Assembly (NCBI GenBank): GCA_025403435.1
Contig: CM046341.1
Span: 24,267,725-24,331,724 of the forward strand
Reading direction: 5' to 3'
Source of the DNA: Artocarpus heterophyllus
Taxonomy: Eukaryota > Streptophyta > Magnoliopsida > Rosales > Moraceae
Length of the DNA: 64,000 nucleotides
Part shown: positions 48,211 through 59,820 of the stretch, in pieces
Position numbering within the stretch: position 1 is the stretch's first letter
How the letters are laid out: each line of letters begins with the position of its first letter
Made by a program: the position numbers and the translations under genes
Notes under the pieces: model-generated
The model's database searches: none
The model's input: only the letters and a program-made list of their open reading frames with translations
What the model was told of the DNA's origin: nothing

Positions 48211-51200
48211 ATGTCTAAAAACGCTTTATCATCGATACTTGACAAAAACCAATTAACCACTGAGAATTATAATGATTGGAAACGGAACCTGGACATCGTC
48301 CTATCCTTTGAGAAACTGAAATATGTACTGACAACTCCTTGTCCTCCCGAGCCTACGGGAGACTCAAGTAATGAGCAATTCCAAGCGTACGATCCCTGGA
48401 AAGATACTAATGATCAGGCCCGCTGCTATGTTATGGCTAGCATGAACAACGTGCTGCAGGCTCAACATCAGGATTATGAGACTGTGAAGCAGATCTTGGA
48501 TAATCTTGAGGACATGTTTGGAGGCCAGGCCATAACGAAGCGGCAAGGGGTGCTTCAGAAACTCTTAAACTGTAGACAAAGACCGAGGGCATCTGTAAAG
48601 GAGCACATGATGCTGGTCATGGGTTACCTCGCTGAGGCTCAAACCAATGGAGCCGACATCGATGCTGAAACTCAGATGACTATGGTCTTTGAGACTCTGT
48701 CGAAGGAATTTATTCCGTTTAGAGCTACTTTTAATTTAAGCAATAGACGGGATATGACCTTGATAGAACTGATGAAACAGTTACAGGAGTTTGAACTGCT
48801 GATCAGGGAGTCTCCTGCTGGTGGTGAGGCCAACATGGTAGCTGCTTCTGGTTCCAATCCTAACTCTGGGAATGGAAAGAAGCAACGGGCCAAGAATGGG
48901 AAATCTTCTATTCCTGCTGCTACCAAGAGCAAGAAGAAGAAGAAGAAGAACCCAAAGAAGCTTAAGTGCTTCTTCTGTGGTAAGGTCGGGCATATAAAGA
49001 AGCATTGCAAGGACTTCCTTTCCAAGGGAGGTAGGTGTGATCTTATATATTTAGAAACTTGTTTGGTTGAGGAATCCAGTGACATCTGGGTCATAGATTC
49101 TGGTGCAACTAATCGTGTTTGTGTTTCTCTACAGGGATTCAAAGAAACAAGAAGTCTACCACATGAAGACTTAACGCTTCGGATGGGCGATGGATCCTTG
49201 GTCTCAGTGGAAGCAGTGGGAGATGTCCATCTTTACTTTGCTAATTATAGGAATTTAATTTTACAAGATTGTTTTTATGTTCTTAAATTTAAAAGGAATT
49301 TAATTTCTGTATCTTCTTTATTTAAAGACTCCTATGTGGTATCTTTTAATGAAAAAGTGATGATTCGTAAAAACAAATCTTTTATTTGTTCTGGATAGAT
49401 GCAAAATAATCTATATTTTATCAAACCTAAGATGGACTTATTGCTTAATGCTGAGATAAATGATAATAACTTAAAAAGACTTAAAACTTCTCACTCTAAT
49501 CAGACTTATCTTTGGCATTTGCGCCTTGGCCATATTAACCTGAATAGGATTTAAAGGTTGTTAAGGGATGGACCTTTAAGTCACTTAAAGGTGGAATCTA
49601 TACCTCAATGTGAATCTTGTTTGGAGGGTAAAATGACCAAAAGACCATACGGGTCTAAGGGCAATAGGGCCGAAGGGGTTCTAGAACTTGTGCATAGTGA
49701 TGTTTGCGGGCCGATGAACATCCGGGCACGAGGAGGGTATGAGTACTTCGTCACTTTTATTGACGATTACTCAATATATGGGTATGTGTACCTAATGCAC
49801 CACAAAAGCAAAACTTATGATAAGTTCAGGGAGTTTCAGGCTGAAGTGGAAAAGCAATTGGGTAGACCCATAAAGGCATTTCGATCTGATCGAGGTGGGG
49901 AATACCTTTCTAATGAATTCTTGGGACACTTGTTAGAGACTGGGATTTTATCCCATTTGATTGCGTCGGGCACTCCGCAGCAGAATGGCGTAGCGGAGAG
50001 AAGGAATAGGACTTTGTTGGACATGATTAGGTCCATGATGAGTTATTCATCATCACTTTTATCCTTTTGGGGATATGCACTACAAACCGCATGTCATCTT
50101 TTGAACAATGTGCCTTCAAAATCGGTCCCTAAAACTCCTCACGAGTTGTGGACAAGACGGAAGACATCCTTAAACCATATTCGCATATGGGGATGTCTGG
50201 CTCATGTCCTGTTTAAGGATCCGAATAAGTTGGAAGCACATTCGGAAGTTTACATGTTTGTAGGATATCTAAAAGGGACTAATGGGGGTTATTTTTATAA
50301 CCCAAAGGAAAATAAAGTCGTGGTTTCAACTAATGCAACTTTCCTTGAGGAGAATTACGTGGACGACTTTAAACCTCGAAGCAAAGTGGTGCTTGAGGAG
50401 TTAAGGGGTGATCCGTTCACTTCGGAGGTTCCGAACGAAACCATTCTGATTGGTGTAGAAAAACCAAACAAACCTGAACAACAATTTCAGGGGCTTCGGC
50501 GTAGTGGGAGGATCGGGCGTCAACTTGAGAGGTATATGTTCAATGGGGAGGTCTTTTTGGCTGAACCGGATGAACATGACAGGGATCCTTATACTTACGC
50601 AGAAGCTATGGAGGATGTTGATTCAAGACTCTGGACAGAGGCCATGAACATAGAGATGAAGTCTATGGAGACTAATCAGGTCTGGGAGCTTGTGGATCTT
50701 CCCGAAAGGGTAAAACCCATAGGGTGTAAGTGGATCTAAAAGTGGAAAAGAGGAGTGGATGGAAAGGTCGAAACCTTTAAGGCTAGACTGGTAGCTAAGG
50801 GTTATACGCAAAAGGAAGGAATCAATTATGAGGAAACCTTTTCGCCTGTAGCCATGTTTAAGTCCATCCGGATTCTCTTGTCCATAACTGCCGCTCTCGA
50901 CTATGAGATTTGGCAGATGGATGTCAAGACGGCTTTTCTGAATGGCTATCTTGATGAGTCCATTTATATGGAACAACCAGACGGGTTCAAGGTCGCAGGT
51001 CAAGAGGGTAAGGTTTGTAAGCTGCTAAAGTCTATTTATGGACTTAAGCAGACTTCTCTTTCTTGGAACATAAGGTTTGATCAAGTGATCAAAACTTATG
51101 GGTTCTCACAAAATGTGGATGAACCATGTGTTTACAAACACATTAAGGATGGGAAGGTAGTTTTTCTACTCCTCTATGTAGATGACATTCTGCTAATTGA

Positions 51201-52163
51201 CAATGACGTTGGAGCGTTGTCATCGGTTAAATTATGGTTGACCAAGCAGGTTGACATGAAGGACTTAGGTGAGGCTAATTTTGTTCTCGGTATCCAGATC
51301 TTTCGGGATAGGAAGAACAAAATGATAGCTTTGTCTCAGGCCGGCTACATAAATAAAATTCTCAGGAGGTTTGCAATGCAGGATTCCAAGAAAGGCGGGC
51401 AAAATCTAGGCCTGGAATTACTCTTTCTAAGAAAGACTCTCCAAAGTCTTATGAAGAAAGAGAATACATGAAGAATGTGCCTTATGCTTCGGTAGTGGGT
51501 AGTCTCATGTATGCCATGCTTTGCACAAGACCGGATATTAGCTATGCGGTCGGGATTGTAAGTTGATTTTAGGCGGATCCAGGACCGAACCATTAGGTTG
51601 CGGTAAAGCATATTTTCAAGTACCTGAAGAGGACTCAAGGGTATATGCTTGTGTATTCGGGTGAGGATTTAACTCCTCTAGGATACACTGATTTAGATTT
51701 TCAATCCTATCTGGATTCTAGGAAATCGACTTCGGGGTTTGGGTTTACTCTGGGTGGCGGTGCCATCAGTTGGAGAAATGCGAAGCAAGATTGCACTTTG
51801 AATTCAACGATGGAGGCCGAGTATGTGGCGGCTAGTGATGCTTCGAAAGAAGCAGTGTGGCTTCGCAAGTTCCTTGGGGATCTTGAGGTAGTTCCTGGTA
51901 TGGATAAAGCGCTATAACTGTACTGTGATAACAGTGTGGCGGTAGCTAATGCTAAGGAACCAAGATTTCACAAGAAGAGTAAGCATATTGACCGGAAGTA
52001 TCATGTGATAAAGGACTTCGTTGAGGGCGGGCATGTCACGGTGTGCAAGATCGCATCAGAGGACAATTTAGCTGATCCATTTACGAAGACACTTACTGGG
52101 AGAGTCTTCGAGAGGCATGTGGAAGCTATGGGGATGCGAAATTTGCTGTATTTACTCACTTAG
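48211..52163 (+). pseudogene. gag-pol of copia element A, broken
   Basis: The start at 48211 gives MSKNALSSILDKNQ, in line with element B; the frame is open 24 codons further upstream, but that part is leader. Gag holds the zinc knuckle CFFCGKVGHIKKHC (48967-49008). The protease motif VIDSGATN follows, then integrase ([48 protein letters not shown]), RT ([26 protein letters not shown] at 51175-51186) and RNase H (GYTDLDF, TMEAEYVAASDASKEAVWLR, SKHIDRKYH). The frame is broken by TAG 49396-49398, TAA 49552-49554, TAA 50737-50739, a frameshift near 51402, TGA/TAG near 51563-51572 and TAA 51915-51917. It cannot supply its own enzymes. Confidence 0.93.
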
Positions 52164-52167
52164 TGCA

Positions 52168-52176
52168 AGTGGGAGA
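52168..52176 (+). other. Polypurine tract of element A, target of element B
   Basis: AGTGGGAGA lies five bases after the pol stop. Its last five bases, GGAGA, are duplicated at 61853-61857 on the far side of element B. B therefore inserted in this tract, one base before A's 3' LTR start. Confidence 0.88.
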
Positions 52177-54210
52177 TGTTGGAAACAAAGTGCGCAGCGG
52201 AATTTTTAAAATTTTTTCATCAGAGTATTTTCCAAAACACAAGTTTGACATGTTATATGTATAAATTAAACAGATCTTACTAACCTCAGTGTGCCGAAGA
52301 ACCTCCGCGACCTGTGTAGAGAAGTAACGTTCTAGAAAAGCCTCAACCAACTGGTCTTCTTTGCTATTCTCTATCCACAACCGGAGTGAGTGTGGGCTCA
52401 TACGTACAGCTCTTCTACCGGTGACTTTCCTTCCAACCAATAGAGAGAACCCAAAGCTAGTGTTCGTGATTTGCGAACAAAAGCTCTCAGGGAGTTTTCA
52501 GATGCTCACTAGAAGAGTATCACTCTTAATCTCTCAAATTGATCTGAGTAAATCATTAGACTCACTCCCTTTTTATACCTATTGGTCCTTGGGGTCAGTC
52601 CATATCAGATTAGGTCTCAAAAATCGAAACAGAATCAAGTTCGGATCAATATCTGATAAGATATGCGTGAAAAACGCGTAATCTTAACTGTCGCGGTCGG
52701 CATGCCGAACTGTGTGATAGGCAGGCCGAACTGGCCAGTTCGGCAGGCCGAACTTTCTGATAGGCAGGCCGAACTGCCGAGAAAAAATCTCCGCGAATCT
52801 TTTATTTTCCACCCGAGATTCGAAAGGATAAAGTCTCAGTTTTAATTCAAATAGCCCAATAGAAAAGATATCTGATCAAAACAAACTTTATCAAGATAAT
52901 CTCTAAGAAAATAAATCAATTCACAATAATTCTACAAGTTTATCTTGTTCTAATTGTCTAAAATTAAAACAACCGATAAACAGACAAGAATTATCCGAAC
53001 GCCATAATTCAACAAGTTCATCTTGAACTAATTTCTTACATAATTAATTCAACCGATAAACAGACATGAATTATTTGATTCTTATAAATTTTAAACCAAT
53101 CTGATAAATCCGACATAAGTCACCAATTATTGGAAAAGCACGCCGTGTCGTTACAGGATTTTGTGAGCTAGCAAAGGGGACCAAAATGGACCTATAAAGT
53201 TCAAGCTCATGATAATTATGAAACCCAATATCCCAGATATACATTTCACAATTATCAACTCCAACGCTACTCCACTAAAAGCTTGGAGCTGCACTCTCGA
53301 ACTTTATAGAATTACGAAGCTCGTGTAGCTAAGTCTCCATGACATATCATAGTGTATCGCATCCCCATATGATCATCCATAACCGGCTTAAGGACAAGTT
53401 CTGTCTTACCTTCCCGATTATTTTTATCTTACGTTCCATTGTCTCACCATTAGAAAACTTACCATCCAAAGATAGTATACCATTCGGTTACACCTATGTA
53501 TCCAAATGGTTGAGCGCTCCAGTTTTCCAATTACAGGACAACGCATATAAGAGGATATCATTACTCCTAAAGAGGAGCTATGGATTCCATATCTATGAAT
53601 AACAAGTCTACGCTATCAAGAGTCATGCCTCCAACGTACCGGCATGCATGCCACTATAGAGATGTGGGAGTCACCCATTGGTACATCAAAAGACATAAGT
53701 CGAGACAACGGGCCCATTATTCATCTTAGGATTAAGATACAATACAAATGATTGTCTAAAGTGAATCGATTTGCCAAGACAGAATTATTAATCCAAATCA
53801 ATTCACTTTATGTCCCGATCCAACACATCGTCACCTATGACAACGCGCCAATGTTTCTATTCACGGAGTCCAACTCCGATGGCCAAGACAAACCATCTCC
53901 CAAAAGGGATATAGACAACATAACAATCTTTACATGAATAAAGCGCCCAACTTTATTCCCTCGATTGCGGATCATATATTTTAGACCATCACCTTAAGAG
54001 TCGTGTCTACCGCATATTTATCCCATCATATGCCCAACTCTTAAGGTTTAGACTGACAGTCTCAGACTACTGTTTGCTTATCATACATTCAACAAATATG
54101 AACGTAAAGAGGACAATATTTGGTATATATAAATGAATAAATTCTTTATTGATAAAAATGTCTCCAAAAACGTATTTCATTTTTACTCCTTAGAGCATAC
54201 ATGTCTAACA
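52177..54210 (-). repeat. 3' LTR of copia element B
   Basis: On the plus strand it reads TGTTGGAAACAAAG to CATGTCTAACA, 2034 bp, and is followed by the complement of a polypurine tract. The GGC-word cluster is at about 52697-52790 and the minus-strand TATA box at 52567-52577. Small frames inside (52156-52440, 53339-53602) are shadows of LTR sequence shared with the other copies. Confidence 0.93.
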
Positions 54211-54221
54211 ATCTCCCACTT
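54211..54221 (-). other. Polypurine tract of element B
   Basis: AAGTGGGAGAT on the minus strand directly adjoins the LTR and matches that of element A. Confidence 0.85.
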
Positions 54222-54224
54222 TCA

Positions 54225-57200
54225 CTAAGTGAGTAAATACTGTAAATTTCGCATCCCCATAGCTTCCACATGCCTTTCGAAGACTCTCCCAGAAAGTGTC
54301 TTCGTAAATGGATCAGCTAAATTGTCTTCTGACGCGATCTTGCACACCGTGACATGCCCGCTCTCAACGAAGTCCTTTTTCACATGATACTTCCGATCAA
54401 TATGCTTACTCTTCTTGTGAAATCTTGGTTCCTTAGCATTAGCTACCGCCGCACTGTTATCACAGTACAGTGATACCGCTTTATCCACACCAGGAACTAC
54501 CTCAAGATCCCCAAGGAACTTGCGGAGCCACACTGCTTCTTTCGAAGCATCACTAGCCGCCACATACTCGGCCTCCATCGTTGAATCTGAAGTGCAATCT
54601 TTCTTCGCACTTCTCCAACTGATGGCACCGCCACCCAGAGTAAACACAAACCCCGATGTCGATTTCCTAGAATCCAGGCAGGATTGAAAATCTGAATCAG
54701 TGTATCCTAGAGGAGTTAAATCCTCACCCGAATACACAAGCATATACCCTCGAGTCCTTCTTAGGTACTTGAAAATATGCTTTACCGCAACCCAATGGTT
54801 CGGTCCTGGATCCGCCTGAAATCGACTCACTATCCCGACCGCATAGCTAATATCCGGTCGAGTGCAAAGCATGGCATACATGAGACTACCCACTGCCGAA
54901 GCATAAGGTACCTTCTTCATGTATTCTCTTTCTTCATAAGACTTTGGAGAGTCTTTCTTAGAAAGAGTAATTCCAGACCTAGATGGTTGCCCACCTTTCT
55001 TGGAATCCTGCATTGCAAACCTCCTGAGAATTTTATCTATGTAGCCGACCTGTGACAAAGCTATCATTTTGTTCTTCCTATCCCGAAAGATCTGGATACC
55101 GAGAACAAAATTAGCCTCACCCAAGTCCTTCATGTCAAACTGCTTAGTCAACCATAATTTGACCGATGACAATGCCCCAACGTTATTGCCAATTAGCAGA
55201 ATGTCATCTACAATAGTAGAAAAACCACCTTCCCATTCTTAATGTGTTTGTAAACACATGGCTCATCCACATTTTGTGAGAACCCATAAGTCTTGATCAC
55301 ATGATCAAATCTTATGTTCCAAGAACGAGAAGCCTGCTTAAGTCCATAAATAGACTTTAGCAACTTACAAACCTTACCCTCTTGACCCGTGACCATGAAC
55401 CCGTCTGGTTGTTCCATATAAATGGACTCATCAAGATAGCCATTCAGAAAAGCCGTCTTGACATCCATCTGCCAAATCTCGAAGTCGAGAGCGGCAGCTA
55501 TGGACAAGAGAATCCGGATGGACTTAAGCATGGCTACAGGCGAAAAGGTTTCCTCATAATCGATTCCTTCCTTTTGCGTATAACCCTTAGCTACCAGTCT
55601 AGCCTTAAAGGTTTCGACCTTTCCATCCACTCCTCTTTTCCTCTTGTAGATCCACTTACTCCCTATGGGTTTTACCCCTTCGGGAAGATCCACAAGCTCC
55701 CAGACCCGATTAGTCTCCATAGACTTCATCTCAATGTTCATGGCCTCTGTCCAGAGTCTTGAATCAACATCCTCCATAGCTTCTGCGTAAGTATAAGGAT
55801 CCCTGTCATGTTCATCCGGTTCAGCCAAAAAGACCTCCCCATTGAACATATACCTCTCAGGTTGACGCCCGATCCTCCCACTACGCCGAAGCCCCTGAGG
55901 TTGTTGTTCAGGTTTGTTTGGTTTTTCTACACCGATCGGAATGGTTTCGTTCGGAACCTCCGGAGTAAATGGATTACCCCTCAACTCCTCAAGCACCACT
56001 TTGCTTTGAGGTTTAAAGTCGTTCATGTAACTCTCCTCAAGGAAAGTTGCATTAGTTGAAACCACGACTTTATTTTCCTTTGGGTTATAAAAATAACCCC
56101 CTTTAGTCCCTTTTGGATATCCTACAAACACGCAAACTTCTGAACGTGCTTCCAACTTATTCGGATCCTTAAACAGGACATGAGCTGGACATCCCCATAT
56201 GCGAATATGGTTTAAGGATGTCTTCCGTCTTGTCCACAACTCGTGAGGAGTTTTAGGGACCGATTTTGAAGGCACATTGTTCAAAAGATAACATGCGGTT
56301 TGTAGTGCATATCCCCAAAAGGATAAAGGCAATGATGAATAACTCATCATGGACCGAATCATGTCCAACAAAGTCCTATTCCTTCTCTCTGCTACACCAT
56401 TCTGCTGCGGAGTACCCGGCGCAGTCAAATGGGATAAAATCTCATTCTCTAACAAGTGTCCCAAGAACTCATTAGAAAGGTATTCCCCACCTCGATCAGA
56501 TCGAAGTGCCTTTATGGGTCTACCCAATTGCTTTTCCACTTCAGCCCGAAACTCCCTGAACTTATCATAAGTTTCGCTTTTGTGTTGCATTAGGTACACA
56601 TACCCATATCTTGAGTAATCGTCAATAAAAGTAACGAAGTACTCATACCCTCCTCGTGCCCGGATGTTCATCGGTCCGCAAACATCACTATGCACAAGTT
56701 CTAGAACCCCTTCGGCCCTATTGCCCTTAGACCCGTATGGTCTTTTGGTCATTTTACCCTCCAAACAAGACTCACATTGAGGTATAGATTCCACCTTTAA
56801 GTGACTTAAAGGTCCATCCCTTACCAACCTTTGAATCCTATTTAGGTTAATATGGCCAAGGCGCAAATGCCAAAGATAAGTCTTATTAGAGTGAGAAGTT
56901 TTAAGTCTTTTTGAGTCATTATCATTTATCTCAGCATTAAGCAATAGGTCCATCTTAGGTTTGATAAAATATAGATTATTTTGCATCCATCCAGAACAGA
57001 TAAAAGATTTGTTTTTACGAATCACCACTTTTTCATTAAAAGATACCACGTAGGAGTCTTTAAATAAAGAAGATACAGAAATTAAATTCCTTTTAAATTT
57101 AGGAACATAAAAAAAATCTCGCAAAATTAAACTCCTATAATTATCAAAATAAAGATGGACATCTCCCACTGCTTCCACTGAGACCAAGGATCCATCGCCC

Positions 57201-58174
57201 ATCCGAAGCGTTAAGTCTTCACGAAGTAGACTTCTCGTTTCTTTGAATCCCTACAGAGAAACACAAACATGATTAGTTGCACCGGAGTCTATGACCCAAA
57301 TGTCACTGGATTCCTCAACCAAACAAGTTTCTAAATATAGAAGATCACACCTACCTCCCTTGGAAAGGAAGTCCTTGCAATGCTTCTTTATATGTCCGAC
57401 CTTACCACAAAAGAAGCACTTAAGCTTCTTTGGGTTCTTCTTCTTCTTCTTCTTGCTCTTGGTTGCAATAGGAATAGAAGACTTCCCACTTTTGGCCCGT
57501 TGCTTCTTTCCATTCCCAGAGTTAGGATTGGAACCAGAAGCAGCTACCATATTGGCCTCTCCACCAGCAGGAGACTCCCTGATCAGCAGTTCAAACTCTT
57601 GTAACTGTTTCATCAGTTCTGTCAAGGTCATATCCCGTCTATTGCTTAGATTAAAAGTAGCTCTAAACGGAATAAATTCCTTAGACAGAGTCTCAAAGAC
57701 CATAGTCATCTGAGTTTCAGCATCGATGTCGGCTCCATTGGTTTGAGCCTCAGCGAGGTAACCCATGACCAACATCATGTGCTCCTTTACAGATGTCCCC
57801 GGTCTCTGTCTACAGTTTAAGAGTTTTCGAAGCGCCCCTTGCCGCTTTGTTATGGCCTGGCCTCCAAACATGTCCTCAAGATTATCCAAGATCTGCTTCG
57901 CAGTCTCATAATCCTGATGTTGAGCCTGCAGCACGTTATTCATGCTAGCCATAACATAGCAGCAGGCCTGATCATTAGCATCTTTCCAGCGGTCGTACGC
58001 TTGGAATTGCTCATTACTTGAGTCTCCCGTAGGCTCGGGAGGACAAGGAGTTGTCAGAACATATTTCAATTTCTCAAAGGAAAGGACGATGTCCAGGTTC
58101 CGTTTCCAATCATTATAGTTCTCACCGGTTATTTGGTTTTTGTCAAGTATCGATGATAAAGCATTTTTAGACAT
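54225..58174 (-). pseudogene. gag-pol of copia element B, nearly intact
   Basis: The start codon is at 58172-58174 (MSKNALSSILDKNQ). Gag with zinc knuckle CFFCGKVGHIKKHC and protease VIDSGATNHVC read openly to a TAG at 57251-57253, where element A has CAG. Beyond it the same frame continues through integrase ([55 protein letters not shown]) and RT ([28 protein letters not shown]) to 55208. There, about four bases are missing compared with A exactly at YVDD, destroying the catalytic site and shifting the frame. RT end and RNase H are open again in 54225-55172 (GYTDSDF, TMEAEYVAASDASKEAVWLR, CDNSAAVANAKEPRFHKKSK). The shadows on the plus strand (55382, 57291, 57380 and others) are not genes. 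Confidence 0.94.
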
Positions 58175-59807
58175 TTTCAATCTACAATAAAGAGTCATAT
58201 ACCAAACATAAGCAAACATATATAATAATTTAGTAAGATAACACAATCATGTAAAATCATACAAATGTGTTTATGTGTCAAAACCTTGAAAATATCACAA
58301 CCTTACAACGATAATTCCCAACTCAGAATTCAACAAGCTCCTAGGGGAGTCATGCCAAATTCAATCAGGAACACAGATCCCCTCCTGATTAATATATGCC
58401 ATCCAAGACCCGTATGATCCAGCATATACTAATAATCGTTTCTTTGGCCATTAATTTTATTAACAGAGCTCCTAGGGGAGGTTAATAATAAAATTAACGT
58501 GAGTGTATAACCACCGTTTTAATATTTTATCCATGATTTATAATCACCACCTAGGGGTGTGCAACCATTAATCATACTAAAATACCTTATCCTTTCAGAG
58601 ATCCAATCTGGTACATGATAGAAATCCCTTCCTAGGGGTTGGGACCATCATGTTCTTCCTATGGACCAACGATGGAGGCCTTAGGTTCTCTCTTCGAAAA
58701 CCTTCTCCCACTCAATCTTTTGAAGTCAAGGTTTTATTTTAAAATTATGCATGAACAATTTTAATATGAGCAGCACTCCCTATTCTATATGACATGTTAT
58801 CAATATACATGGTAAATCATATTATAATGCAGACAAGCAAAGCAATCAAGCAAAGCTACAAGCATAATAATAATAATAACCGTAATATTATGGTTCCACC
58901 CTAGAGAATAGAAAAAACTAAGATTACAAGAGAATAATCGAGACATTTATCGATTCTTCATCCTTGAATCCTCAAGCTGTATCCTTCTTCATGTAATATC
59001 CATCTTCAAGTCCTCAATCCCGTATGAATCGAACACTTCATATTTCCGGTCATATCCAAATTTAATGTTTCTTAGAATCGTCCCAAAAATAAAATTAAAA
59101 CTGCACTGGAAAAATCGCACCTTTTCTGGACACCTGGCAGCTCTCAGTCGGCAGGCCGATCTAGGTGATCGGCCTACCGATCATGGAGGTTCGGCCTGCC
59201 GAACATGAAGGTTCGGCCTGCCGGCAGAGCACCAAAATTTCTGCCCCACTGTCGGCCTGCCGGACCGTACGTCCGGCCTGCCGAACTGTGAGGTCCGGCA
59301 TGCCGACCGAGCAGAAAACCCTCAATCTAGAAAATACAATTTTAATGCAATTCATCAATTTTATTTTCAACAATTCAAAAACATAAAATTAGAGACTCAG
59401 GAAATACTTGGAGGCGCCATCATCAATCTTTAAGTTCCGACTTCTCGTTCCGTCTTCTCCGAATAATTATTAAATTACAAAATTCTTACAAATTAAAAAT
59501 TAAATAATAATTCCTAGACGGAGATGATAGTCCGCCATCTAATTACATGAAAAACCTAGATACACATTCTAACCTCTAAGGAACCATAACCGGTATTAAT
59601 TAATTAATAAATAATTAAACAACAATTTAATCAACCATAATTAATTAATAAACATTCACCATATAATCCATGACAACATATATATTATATAGAAACCTAG
59701 AGTGCCATCTCTCTATAAAATTTAATTCAAGCATTGGAGAGATTAAGATCACAAAATTTATGCATATAACATGATCACAAACTTGCAAATTTATGTAAAA
59801 ACCTCGG
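58175..59807 (-). other. Untranslated leader of element B
   Basis: Collinear with the leader of A. It has the GGC-word cluster at about 59147-59305 and the CCTAGGGG blocks near 58340, 58471, 58549 and 58632, at the same relative spacing as in A. Confidence 0.75.
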
Positions 59808-59818
59808 CTCTGATACCA
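59808..59818 (-). other. Primer binding site of element B
   Basis: TGGTATCAGAG on the minus strand lies two bases from the 5' LTR, as in element A. Confidence 0.9.
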
Positions 59819-59820
59819 AT

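Noticed and set aside
48672..49142. A 156-codon minus-strand frame and similar frames opposite gag-pol of A and B
   Set aside because: They are complementary shadows of the gag Lys-rich and zinc-knuckle region; the poly-Phe stretch is the complement of AAG repeats.
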